64,000 bases of DNA, taken from contig CBIHPK010000004.1 in the NCBI GenBank assembly GCA_966211675.1, positions 98,322 to 162,321 of the forward strand, given 5' to 3'. Below the pieces are notes generated by a model that worked only from the letters and a program-made list of their open reading frames with translations, ran no database searches and was not told where the DNA came from. Position numbers and translations under genes: made by a program. Of this stretch, positions 1 to 8,824 are shown in pieces (position 1 is the first letter of the stretch; every line of letters starts with the position of its first letter). The stretch comes from SCUS01 sp966211675 (GTDB taxonomy: Bacteria > Myxococcota_A > Polyangia > Polyangiales > Ga0077539).

Positions 1-2
1 GC

Positions 3-1004
3 ACCCGCAGCAACACCTTCGCCTCCAGCACCGACGCCATCAACCTCTCCGGCACCATCGACGTCTCCGTCGCCGGCGGCCCGAACGTCTCTGTCACCGT
101 CTCCGGCACCGACTCGCTCAACGACATCGCCGCGCGGCTCTCGTCGTCCGGCGCCCGCATCAACGCCTCGGTCATCTACGACGGCGTCAACTACCGCATG
201 CTGGTGCGCGGCCTCGACACCGGCGACGCCAACACCGTCACCCTGAACGAGAGCACGCCCGCCCTGGCCGCGAGCCTCGGGCTGAGCACGCCGGCCAACA
301 CGTACCAGACCGCGCAGGACGCCCTCTTCACCGTCGACTCCATCAGCATGCGCCGACCCACCAACCAGGTGACCAACGCGATCCCCGGTGTGACCCTCGC
401 CCTCGCCCGGCCGACCACCAGCAACGTGCAGATCACCGTGGCGACGGACCCCACCGCGCTCAAGGCGAAGGTCCAGTCGTTCATCACAGCCTACAACGAC
501 GTGGTGACCGCGAGCCACACCGCGACCGGCTTTGGCACCACGAGGGCCGCCAACCCGGTGCTCGCCGCCGACCGCGCCTTCCGAGGGTCCCTCGAGCGCC
601 TCTCGCGCATCGAGTCGTCGACCGTCCCGGGCACCTCCGGGGCCTACACCACCCTCGGGAGCGTCGGGGTCCGGCTGCAGAGCGACGGTACGCTCCAGCT
701 CAACGACGCCGCCTTCACCGCGGCCATCACCGCCGACGCGCGGGCCGTCTCCAAGGTGTTCGTCACCGACGCCAGCCTCGGCGCCACCGGGGTGATGTCC
801 TCCTTCGCGACGGCCGTCACCGAGCTCTCCTCCGACACGACCTCGCCGCTGCTGACCCGGAGCGCCACCCTGTCCGCGCAGTCCCTCGCGCTCACCACGC
901 GCATCCGCAACGAGCAGGACTCCGTCGCCGCGTACTCGCAGACCCTGCGGGCGCAGTTCACCGCGATGGAGACCCTCGTCAGCAAGTACAAGTCCATCCT
1001 GTGA
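3..1004 (+). CDS. fliD: Flagellar hook-associated protein 2 (filament cap), 3' part
   Basis: The gene enters from outside the window, so only its last 333 codons are visible; the frame is open from base 3. FliD forms the cap at the tip of the flagellum, under which exported flagellin folds and polymerises. The visible part fits the FliD C-terminal half: Ser/Thr/Ala-rich beta-strand segments, a VQSFITAYND stretch typical of the FliD C-terminal domain (around base 470), and a helical C-terminus ending FTAMETLVSKYKSIL, the usual FliD ending (L..lv.k.). The identification also rests on the neighbours: fliS starts 16 bases after the stop and flaG follows, the common order fliD-fliS. The N-terminal D0 coil is not visible. 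I am confident of the family, not of the protein's full length. Confidence 0.9.
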   Translation, partial: TRSNTFASSTDAINLSGTIDVSVAGGPNVSVTVSGTDSLNDIAARLSSSGARINASVIYDGVNYRMLVRGLDTGDANTVTLNESTPALAASLGLSTPANTYQTAQDALFTVDSISMRRPTNQVTNAIPGVTLALARPTTSNVQITVATDPTALKAKVQSFITAYNDVVTASHTATGFGTTRAANPVLAADRAFRGSLERLSRIESSTVPGTSGAYTTLGSVGVRLQSDGTLQLNDAAFTAAITADARAVSKVFVTDASLGATGVMSSFATAVTELSSDTTSPLLTRSATLSAQSLALTTRIRNEQDSVAAYSQTLRAQFTAMETLVSKYKSIL

Positions 1005-1020
1005 ACCACTGAAGGATGCA

Positions 1021-1419
1021 ATGAACCCGAACGTCCTCTCCCGATACGGCGCCGTGCAGGCCTCGACCAGCTCTCCGGGGCAGATCCTGGTGATGCTCTA
1101 CGACGGGCTCTTCCGCTTCCTCAACGAAGCCAGGGTCGCGCTGCAGGAGAAGCGCCGCGCGCGGGCGGGCGAGCTCATCAGCCGCGCGCACGCCATCCTC
1201 GACACGCTCAGCTCGACCCTCAACCCGGAGCACGCTCCGGAGCTGTGCGGCAACCTCGAGGCGCTCTACCTCTTCTGCATGCAGCAGCTGATCTCGGCCA
1301 ACATCCTCTCGAAGGTGGAGCCCATCGACGACGTGCTGCGCATCCTCGCCCCGCTCCGCGAGGCCTGGACCGAGGTCGTCACGAAGCCCCAGGCGGTCGC
1401 CCAGGCGGGCGCGCGATAG
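1021..1419 (+). CDS. fliS: Flagellin export chaperone FliS
   Basis: FliS is a small all-helical cytoplasmic chaperone that binds the C-terminus of flagellin, stops premature polymerisation and delivers it to the export gate. The product is 132 residues, the normal size. It shows the family signature near the N-terminus: a tyrosine-containing start (RYGAVQASTSSPGQIL) followed by the conserved VMLYDGLFRFL segment at about residues 24-34, then amphipathic helices. The ATG at 1021 is preceded by AAGGAT six bases upstream, a good ribosome-binding site. It sits 16 bases after fliD and 27 bases before the flaG ATG, so the three are probably co-transcribed. The C-terminal Ala/Gly-rich end is unremarkable. 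Confidence 0.93.
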   Translation: MNPNVLSRYGAVQASTSSPGQILVMLYDGLFRFLNEARVALQEKRRARAGELISRAHAILDTLSSTLNPEHAPELCGNLEALYLFCMQQLISANILSKVEPIDDVLRILAPLREAWTEVVTKPQAVAQAGAR

Positions 1420-1446
1420 TCTCCCCCGGGGACGTTGAGAGTCACC

Positions 1447-1851
1447 ATGGCGATCTCTTCCATCACTTCCATCGTCCCCGACGCCTCCACGGCCACCCGC
1501 GATCCGGTGGTGCGCACGGAGGTCCCCGGCTCGGCCACCAACAAGACCCAGGAGGCCAGCGCCCCGCAGACCCGACCCCCCGAGGAGTCGCGGCGGGCAG
1601 AGCCGTCGTCCGACGCGACCGCGCGCGAGGCGGCGGAGATGCGTGAGCTCGTCGAGCTCGCCAACGAGCGGCTGAAGTCGTCCAACGCGGTCATCTCCTT
1701 CAACGTCGACCCGGACACGAAGATGGTCGTCACGACGCTGCTCGACTCGCGCACCAACGAGGTCATCCGGCAGATCCCCACCGAGGCGGTGCTGGAGATC
1801 GCGCGCTCGCTCGACAAGATCGCCCCCGTCCTGGTGCAGGAGAAGGTCTGA
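1447..1851 (+). CDS. flaG: FlaG family flagellar protein
   Basis: A 134-residue protein with a disordered Ala/Thr/Pro-rich N-terminal half and a compact C-terminal FlaG domain (about residues 60-134). The domain contains NVDPDTKMVVTTLLDSRTN followed by EVIRQIPTEAVLEIARSLD, closely matching the FlaG pattern of two beta strands, the IRQIP turn and a final helix. FlaG proteins influence filament length in other bacteria; the exact role here is inferred. I prefer the ATG at 1447 over an in-frame TTG at 1435. Its TGA stop (1849-1851) overlaps a CTG that I propose as the start of the next gene, giving a CTGA junction. It belongs to the fliD-fliS-flaG transcription unit. Confidence 0.88.
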   Translation: MAISSITSIVPDASTATRDPVVRTEVPGSATNKTQEASAPQTRPPEESRRAEPSSDATAREAAEMRELVELANERLKSSNAVISFNVDPDTKMVVTTLLDSRTNEVIRQIPTEAVLEIARSLDKIAPVLVQEKV

Positions 1852-4124
1852 CGCCTCCGCCTCCCGACAACGCCCTCTCCCGCGGGCTCGAACACCACAA
1901 AGCCGGGCGCTGGCCGCAGGCCGCGGGGCTCTACCTGGAGTTCCTCGCGACGCACCCCGGTCACCCGGCGGCGCTGCACCTGCTGGGCGACGCCTCGTGT
2001 CGGCTGGGCGACCCTGAGACGGGCGTCGCGCTCATCCGCAAGGCCATCGCGCTCAAGCCCGACTACGTCGAGGCGCTCAACAACCTCGGCGCGCAGCTCC
2101 AGGCGCTCGGCCGCCGCGACGAGGCGGTGGAGAGCTTCCGCGCCGCCGTGCGCTGCGGGTCGGACCTCGTCGCGCCGCTCATCAACCTCGCGGGCCTGCT
2201 CGTCGAGCGCGGCGAGCCGGAGGAGGCGCTGGAGCTCGCGCGACGCGCCGCGCAGCGCGACCCGGACTCCATCGAGGCCGCGCGCATCCTCGCCTCCGCG
2301 CTGCTCGCGACCGGCCGCCGGGAGGAGTCCGTCGCGTGCTACGAGCAGCTGGTGCGCCGCCTCCCGGCATCGGCCGAGCTGCACAACGACCTCGGCTTCG
2401 CGCTGGCCTCGATCGGCCGAGCGGACGAGGCGAGGGCGAGCTACCTCCGCGCGCTGGAGCGGTCGCCGGGCCTCGACCACGCGCTCAACAACCTCGGCAT
2501 CCTGAGCCGAGCCCAGGGCCGGACCGACGAGGCCGTGGAGTTCTTCCGCCGCGCTCTGGCCACGACGCCGCGCTTCGTCGAGGCGATGCACAACCTCGGG
2601 GAGTCGCTCGCGGCGCTCGGCCGCACCGACGAGGCGGTGGCCGCGCTGCACCAGAGCATCGCGTGGCGTCCGCGCTTCGCCGAGGCCTGGAACACCCTGG
2701 GCAACGCCCTCCGCCAGCAGGGCGACGACGAGGCCGGCGAGGCCGCCTACCGCGAGGCGCTGCGAGAGAAGCCCGATCACGCGGGCGCTCTCAACAACCT
2801 CGGCCTGCTGCAGTGGCACCACGGCGAGGTGTCCGCCGCCATCGGGTCCTTTCGCGAGGCGCTCCGCTCGCGCCGGGACTTCGCCCGCGCCCACAGCAAC
2901 CTCCTCTTCGCGCTCCACGGCGACCCCACCGCGACCCCGGCCGGTCTCCTCGACGAGTCGCTCGCCTTCGACCGGCGCCACGCGCCCCTGGCCGCAGAGC
3001 TCGCTCGCCCACCTCGGTCCGACCCAGACCCCGGGCGCAGGCTGCGCGTGGGCTACCTCTCTCCCGACCTGCGCGAGCACTCCTGCGCGTACTTCCTGGA
3101 GCCCCTGCTGCGAGCGCACCGCCGCGAGGAGTTCGAGCTCTTCGCCTACGCCGAGGTGCGGCGACCGGACGCCGTCACCGCCCGGCTGCGCTCGCTCTGC
3201 GACCACTGGCGATCCACCACCGGCCTCACCGACCGGGAGCTCGTCGAGCAGATCCGCGAGGACCGCATCGACGTGCTCGTCGACCTCGCGGGCCACTCCG
3301 CCGACAACCGGCTGACGGCGCTCCTCGCTCGCCCGGCGCCGGTGCAGGTGACCTGGCTCGGCTACCCCGGGACCACCGGGCTCTCGACCCTCGACTACCG
3401 CCTCACGGACGATCACTGCGACCCGGCGGGCGAGTCCGATGCCTTCCACAGCGAGCGCCTTCTGCGCCTCGACGGCGGGATGCACTGCTACCTCGCGCCG
3501 GAGGCCGCGATGGCGGTGTCGCCCTCCCCCTTTGCGGGCGCCGGTCACGTCACCTTCGGATCGTTCAACCAGCTCGCCAAGATGAACGCCGACGTGGTGG
3601 CCGCGTGGGCGCGCATCCTCGGCGCGCTGGAGGGCTCCCGGCTGTGCCTGAAATCGAGCGCCCTCTCGCAGCGCCCGGTGCGGCAGCGGGTGCTCGACGC
3701 CTTCGCCTCCCACGGGGTCGCGGCCGACCGGCTCGACCTCCTCGCCTGGACCGCCACCACCCGCGACCATCTCCAGCTCTACGACCGCGTCGACGTGGCG
3801 CTCGACCCCTTCCCGTACAACGGCACCACCACGACCTGCGAGGCCCTCTGGATGGGCGTCCCGGTGATCACCCTCGCGGGCGACCGGCACGCGGCGCGCG
3901 TCGGGCTGAGCCTGCTCTCTCGCCTCGGCCACCCCGAGCTGATCGCGGGCTCCGTCGACGACTACGCGGCGAGGGCCGTCGATCTCGCGAGCGACCCGGC
4001 CCGCCTCCGGGCCCTGCGCGGATCGCTGCGCGACGAGATGCGAGCGAGCCCCCTCTGCGACGCCGACGGCTTCGCGCGAGGCGTCGAGGCGGCCTACCGC
4101 CGGATGTGGAGCGAGCGGCCCTGA
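1848..4124 (+). CDS. TPR-GT41 (SPINDLY/FlmG-like) protein O-glycosyltransferase 1
   Basis: A protein of about 758 residues with many tetratricopeptide repeats (about residues 8-345, e.g. ALNNLGILSRAQGRTDEA) followed by a GT41 O-GlcNAc-transferase-type catalytic region. The catalytic landmarks are RLRVGYLSPDLREHS with the conserved histidine (about residue 400), QVTWLGYPGTTG (about 495), FGSFNQLAKM with the nucleotide-binding lysine (about 570) and DPFPYNGTTTTCEALWMGVP (about 653). The TPR frame is open right back to the flaG stop, yet contains no ATG, GTG or TTG before a GTG at 2127, which lies inside a repeat. The best start is therefore CTG at 1848, overlapping the flaG TGA. Such enzymes add sugars to Ser/Thr of proteins. 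Position after fliS-flaG suggests flagellin as substrate, as for Caulobacter FlmG. Start 0.5, family 0.95. Confidence 0.88.
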   Translation: MTPPPPDNALSRGLEHHKAGRWPQAAGLYLEFLATHPGHPAALHLLGDASCRLGDPETGVALIRKAIALKPDYVEALNNLGAQLQALGRRDEAVESFRAAVRCGSDLVAPLINLAGLLVERGEPEEALELARRAAQRDPDSIEAARILASALLATGRREESVACYEQLVRRLPASAELHNDLGFALASIGRADEARASYLRALERSPGLDHALNNLGILSRAQGRTDEAVEFFRRALATTPRFVEAMHNLGESLAALGRTDEAVAALHQSIAWRPRFAEAWNTLGNALRQQGDDEAGEAAYREALREKPDHAGALNNLGLLQWHHGEVSAAIGSFREALRSRRDFARAHSNLLFALHGDPTATPAGLLDESLAFDRRHAPLAAELARPPRSDPDPGRRLRVGYLSPDLREHSCAYFLEPLLRAHRREEFELFAYAEVRRPDAVTARLRSLCDHWRSTTGLTDRELVEQIREDRIDVLVDLAGHSADNRLTALLARPAPVQVTWLGYPGTTGLSTLDYRLTDDHCDPAGESDAFHSERLLRLDGGMHCYLAPEAAMAVSPSPFAGAGHVTFGSFNQLAKMNADVVAAWARILGALEGSRLCLKSSALSQRPVRQRVLDAFASHGVAADRLDLLAWTATTRDHLQLYDRVDVALDPFPYNGTTTTCEALWMGVPVITLAGDRHAARVGLSLLSRLGHPELIAGSVDDYAARAVDLASDPARLRALRGSLRDEMRASPLCDADGFARGVEAAYRRMWSERP

Positions 4125-4141
4125 CGCTCCGATCGCGTACG

Positions 4142-6010
4142 ATGGACCTCGTGGCCGACTCGCGCTCCCTCCTCGACGACGCCATCGCCCGGCACCGCGA
4201 GGGGCAGCTCGCCGAGGCCGTCGCTCGCTACGAGCAGGTGCTGCGCGAGGAGCCCACGAGCCTCGACGCGCTCAACCTCCTCGGGCTCGCGCTCGCCCAG
4301 GGCCACGACCACGCAGGCGCCCTCTCGGCCTTCGACCGGGCGCTCCGGGTCCACCCCTCCGTCGCCGCGCTGCACGTGCACCGGGCCCGCACGCTCCGCG
4401 CGCTCGGTCGCGCCTCCGAGGCCACCTCCGCGCTGATGACCGCGAGCGCGCTTGCTCCGGGCGAGGCCGCCGTCTGGCTCGACCTCGGCGCCGCCCTGCT
4501 CGACACGGGCGCCGCCTCCGCCGCGGTGCTGGCCCTCGAGCGCGCCGCCTCGCTCGACCCGCAGCGCGCCGAGTCCCACAACGCCCTCGGCTGCGCGTAC
4601 GTCGCGCTCGGCCGCAGCGGCGACGCCATCGCCGCCTTCGAGGCCGCGCTCTCGCTCCGGCCCGGGTACGCCGCGCCGAGGGACAACCTCGCCCGCGCGC
4701 TGCGCACCGCCGGTCGCGTCGACGAGGCCATCGCACGCTTCCGCGAGGCGCTCGCCCTCTCCCCCCAACCGGGCACCCACAGCAACCTCTTGTACACGCT
4801 CCTCTTCAGCGACCGGGTCTCGGCCGTCGAGGTCGCCGAGGAGCACCGCCGCTGGGCCGAGCGCTGGGCCGATCCGCTGCGGTCCGAGCCCCGACCACAC
4901 GACCTCGACCCCGAGCGACGACTGCGCGTGGCCTACCTCTCGCCCGACCTGAACCAGCACGCCGTCTCCCGCTTCGTCGAGCCGGTGCTGGCCTCGCACG
5001 ACCGCGCCTCCTTCGAGGTGTTCTGCTACGCCGACGGGCCGCTCTCCGACGCGACCACCGCGAGGCTTCGACCGCTCGCCGACGCGTGGGTGCCCGTGGG
5101 ATCGCTCGACGACGAGGCCCTCGCCGCGCGCGTCCGCGACGACCGCATCGACCTGCTCGTCGACCTCGCGGGCCACACCGCGCACCACCGACTGCTGGTG
5201 TTCGCTCGCCGCCCCGCGCCGGTGCAGATGACCTGGATCGGCTACCCCCACGGCACCGGCCTCGCCGCGATGGACTACCGCCTCACCGACGCGGTGAGCG
5301 ACCCGCCGGGCGCGACCGAGCACCTCTACGCCGAGGCGCTGGTGCGGCTCCCGGAGGCCTTCTCCTGCTACCAGCCCCCGCCCGATGCGCCCGAGGTGGC
5401 CGACGCTCCCTGCACGCGACGCGACGGCGTCACCTTCGGGTGCTTCAACAACCTCTCCAAGATGACCCCTTCGGTGGTCGCCGCCTGGTCCGCCCTCCTC
5501 GCGGCGGCGCCCCGCTCTCGCCTCCTGCTGCGGGCCCGAGCCCTCTCGGATGCCGACACCGCGGACCGGGTCCGCCGCGCCTTCGCCGAGCACGGCGTCG
5601 CGCCCTCGCGCCTCGAGCTCGACCCCCGCAGCCTCCCTGTGCCCGACCACCTCGCTCGTTACGCGGAGGTCGACGTGGCCCTCGACCCCTTCCCCTACAA
5701 CGGCACCACCACGACCTGCGAGGCCCTCTGGATGGGCGTCCCCGTGCTCACGGTCGCAGGCTCGACGCACGCCAACCGAGTGGGAGCAAGCCTGCTCACG
5801 CACCTCGGCCTCACCGACTGGATCGCCTCCGACCTCGCCGACCTGGTCGTCCGCGGCGCCGCCCTCGCGAGGGACCTCGCCGCGCTCTCCGCGCTGCGCG
5901 CCACGCTCCGGGAACGGATGCGCGCGAGCCCGCTCTGCGACGCCCCTCGCTTCACCGCCCACCTCGAAGGAACCTACCGTGCGCTCTGGCGACGGCGCTG
6001 CGGCGCGTAA
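4142..6010 (+). CDS. TPR-GT41 (SPINDLY/FlmG-like) protein O-glycosyltransferase 2
   Basis: A 622-residue paralogue of the preceding enzyme with fewer TPRs (about residues 8-225) and a full GT41-type catalytic region: RLRVAYLSPDLNQHAVS with the conserved histidine (about 260), QMTWIGYPHGTG (about 363), FGCFNNLSKMTPS (about 432), DPFPYNGTTTTCEALWMGVP (about 514). The last motif is identical to that of copy 1, and both end in a conserved RMRASPLCD-type segment. ATG 4142 is used; a GTG at 4151 is the alternative. It starts 17 bases after the stop of copy 1, so the two are probably co-transcribed with flaG. The N-terminal regions have diverged more than the catalytic parts, which suggests the two enzymes recognise different protein substrates or sites. 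The donor sugar cannot be read from the sequence. Confidence 0.92.
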   Translation: MDLVADSRSLLDDAIARHREGQLAEAVARYEQVLREEPTSLDALNLLGLALAQGHDHAGALSAFDRALRVHPSVAALHVHRARTLRALGRASEATSALMTASALAPGEAAVWLDLGAALLDTGAASAAVLALERAASLDPQRAESHNALGCAYVALGRSGDAIAAFEAALSLRPGYAAPRDNLARALRTAGRVDEAIARFREALALSPQPGTHSNLLYTLLFSDRVSAVEVAEEHRRWAERWADPLRSEPRPHDLDPERRLRVAYLSPDLNQHAVSRFVEPVLASHDRASFEVFCYADGPLSDATTARLRPLADAWVPVGSLDDEALAARVRDDRIDLLVDLAGHTAHHRLLVFARRPAPVQMTWIGYPHGTGLAAMDYRLTDAVSDPPGATEHLYAEALVRLPEAFSCYQPPPDAPEVADAPCTRRDGVTFGCFNNLSKMTPSVVAAWSALLAAAPRSRLLLRARALSDADTADRVRRAFAEHGVAPSRLELDPRSLPVPDHLARYAEVDVALDPFPYNGTTTTCEALWMGVPVLTVAGSTHANRVGASLLTHLGLTDWIASDLADLVVRGAALARDLAALSALRATLRERMRASPLCDAPRFTAHLEGTYRALWRRRCGA

Positions 6011-6053
6011 CTTCTCCGCCGCTCGGGCCGCGTGCGAGAGTCCGCCTCGCTCC

Positions 6054-7286
6054 ATGCGCGCGCTGAGGCATCGGGTCGGATCGGGTCGGACGGAGTCGCT
6101 GGTCGCGCTGCTGCTCTCGGCGTCGGTCGCACGACCCGCGGCCGCGCAGTCGCTTCCCGTGGTGATCCAGGCCGAGGCGGGCCTCGCCTCTCCCCTCCCC
6201 GGGCTCGGCGACGTGGGCCACTACGAGGCCCTCCGGGTGCACGCCCCGTGGATCGGCTCCTTCGGCCCTCGCTTCGGCGCCGCTCGCTGCGCCTTCGCCG
6301 ACGAGGCAGCCGCGGCGGGTACGATCTACACCGTCTCCGGCGGGCTCTCGTGGCGCCCTTCGCTCCACCGTCGGGTGCGCCTGGTGCTGGAGGCCGAGGC
6401 AGGGCTCGGCGTGACCTCGGGCGCCGGTCGAGCGCTGCTTGGCGCCTCCGTCGGTGCAGACGTCTCGATCGTCGACGGCCTCACGGTCGGCCCGGCGCTT
6501 CGCTACCAGCAGCTGCTCGCGGGCTCCGCGGCGGTCGACGACCTGCGCTTCGCGACCTTCGCGGTGGTGCTGGGCTTCTCCTCCGAGCTCTTCTCCCGCG
6601 CCCCTGCCGTGCATCCTCCCGCCCCTCGCTCGCCGCGGCCGCCGTCCCCGGTGCGGATCGCGCCGAGGCCTGCTCCCCCGGCCCCGCCCTCGCTGCCCTC
6701 GCCTCCACCCACGCCTCCGCCGACTCCCGTCATGGCCGACGCGGACGGCGACCACGACGGCGTACCCGACTCGCGCGACGCTTGCCCCGCCGAGGCGCCG
6801 GGCTGGCTGCCCGACAGCGCCCGCCCCGGCTGCGCCCTGCCCGACCGCGACCACGACCTCGTCCCCGACGCGAGCGACGTCTGCCCCGACGTCACGGGCG
6901 CGCCGCACATGGAGGCGCCTCTCCATGGCTGCCCCGGCGCGGTGCGCATCGACGGTCGGCGGGTGCGCATCGACGAGCCCCTGGTCTTCGACATCGTCCG
7001 ACTGCGCCGCGCGAGCTTCCCGGCGCTGCGCGAGCTTCGCTCGGTGCTGGAGGCGCTCCCGCCCTCGGTGCATGTCACCATCGTCGGCCACGCCGCCGCC
7101 GAGCCCGACCCCGTGGGCAGGCTCCAGCTCGCGGCCGACCGCGCGGCAGCGGTGCGCGCGTGGCTGCTCTCGCATGACCTCCGGCGAGAGCACCTGGTCA
7201 CGGCGGAGTCAGCCCCGGCCGGAGTCACCTCGGCCCCGGATCCTGCGACGCAGGAGTCCGTGGACGTGTGGCTCTCTCAGCCCTGA
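6054..7286 (+). CDS. OmpA-family outer-membrane protein with TSP3 calcium-binding repeats
   Basis: A 410-residue exported protein. An N-terminal hydrophobic signal ends near residue 32 (ARPAAAQ). Residues about 35-180 look like a beta-rich, barrel-like region. A Pro-rich linker (about 185-220) precedes two thrombospondin type 3-like calcium-binding repeats (ADADGDHDGVPDSRDACP and DRDHDLVPDASDVCP). The C-terminal 110 residues resemble an OmpA/MotB peptidoglycan-binding domain, with VHVTIVGHAAAEPD and LAADRAAAVRAWL (normally a TD.G.. and N..LS..RA pattern); some canonical binding residues are replaced. The architecture barrel-TSP3-OmpA is common in myxobacterial outer membranes. It starts 43 bases after the glycosyltransferase and converges on the sigma-54 activator. 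Whether it belongs functionally to the flagellar cluster is unknown. Confidence 0.8.
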   Translation: MRALRHRVGSGRTESLVALLLSASVARPAAAQSLPVVIQAEAGLASPLPGLGDVGHYEALRVHAPWIGSFGPRFGAARCAFADEAAAAGTIYTVSGGLSWRPSLHRRVRLVLEAEAGLGVTSGAGRALLGASVGADVSIVDGLTVGPALRYQQLLAGSAAVDDLRFATFAVVLGFSSELFSRAPAVHPPAPRSPRPPSPVRIAPRPAPPAPPSLPSPPPTPPPTPVMADADGDHDGVPDSRDACPAEAPGWLPDSARPGCALPDRDHDLVPDASDVCPDVTGAPHMEAPLHGCPGAVRIDGRRVRIDEPLVFDIVRLRRASFPALRELRSVLEALPPSVHVTIVGHAAAEPDPVGRLQLAADRAAAVRAWLLSHDLRREHLVTAESAPAGVTSAPDPATQESVDVWLSQP

Positions 7287-7341
7287 CGACTACGGCTGGA
7301 TACGGACGGACCGGGGCGCGGCACCCCGTCGAGGAGACCGC

Positions 7342-8409
<1,068 letters not shown>

Positions 8410-8503
8410 CGAAACCCCTCCACTGACCAACGGACTGCGTCGCGAACCCCACAACCCCTTCGACAAAGCCTGGAAGGAGCCGGGCCTACATGGTGACCCT
8501 TGA

Positions 8504-8533
8504 AAAGTACGGAAGATGTACCCACCGAATCAA
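8504..8533 (-). promoter_or_regulatory. Candidate sigma-70-type promoter for the sigma-54 activator
   Basis: Read on the minus strand there is TTGATT (8533-8528), an 18-base spacer and TACTTT (8509-8504), about 95 bases upstream of the ATG at 8409 in the only AT-rich stretch of the spacer. Both boxes are partial matches to the -35 and -10 consensus, so this is only a candidate. Confidence 0.25.
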
Positions 8534-8691
8534 GACTTTCGTCACGCCACCCGTTTTTTCCGATTTTGTTGACCCGTCGAGCGAGTTGCTTGTTTCCATG
8601 GCCCTGGAGCACCGGTCGATCGGATTTCAGGGCCCGCCTCCTCGACGGAATGGCGCCGCGCAGGGAGGGCGACCCGTCGCCGGGTGAGGCA

Positions 8692-8718
8692 GGGAGGCCC
8701 CAGGCTGGGGAGGCCCCA
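8692..8718. repeat. Short direct repeat in the spacer before the patatin gene
   Basis: GGGAGGCCCCA occurs at 8692-8702 and again at 8708-8718, 16 bases apart. The intervening bases form the palindrome CCCCAGGCTGGGG (8698-8710). Placed about 110 bases upstream of the patatin ATG, it may be a protein-binding site or simply low-complexity GC-rich DNA. Confidence 0.4.
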
Positions 8719-8824
8719 AAGGGGGGTGGAGCTCCGCGAGGGCGATGGGCCGACGGTAGCGACGGGGACGGTCGCCGTTTCCGATGCGCGCCGCGCGGGG
8801 GCTTCGTGTAGCTCTGGCTCTCGG

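Larger units (their letters stand above)
8410..8824. other. Gene-free spacer, AT-richer in its first half
   Basis: About 415 bases between the divergently oriented sigma-54 activator and the patatin gene. Bases 8500-8600 are clearly AT-richer than the surroundings (runs such as gttttttccgattttg at about 8550), the usual look of a regulatory region here. The right half is GC-rich with a short direct repeat. The reading frames crossing it have shadow-like composition and no ribosome-binding sites. No tRNA, small RNA or riboswitch structure was recognised. It probably holds the promoters of both flanking genes. Confidence 0.6.

Noticed and set aside
2336..4141. N-terminal extension of the second glycosyltransferase
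   Set aside because: In this frame the region is the antiparallel or shifted shadow (Arg/Pro/Gly-rich) of glycosyltransferase 1; TPR sequence begins only at 4142.
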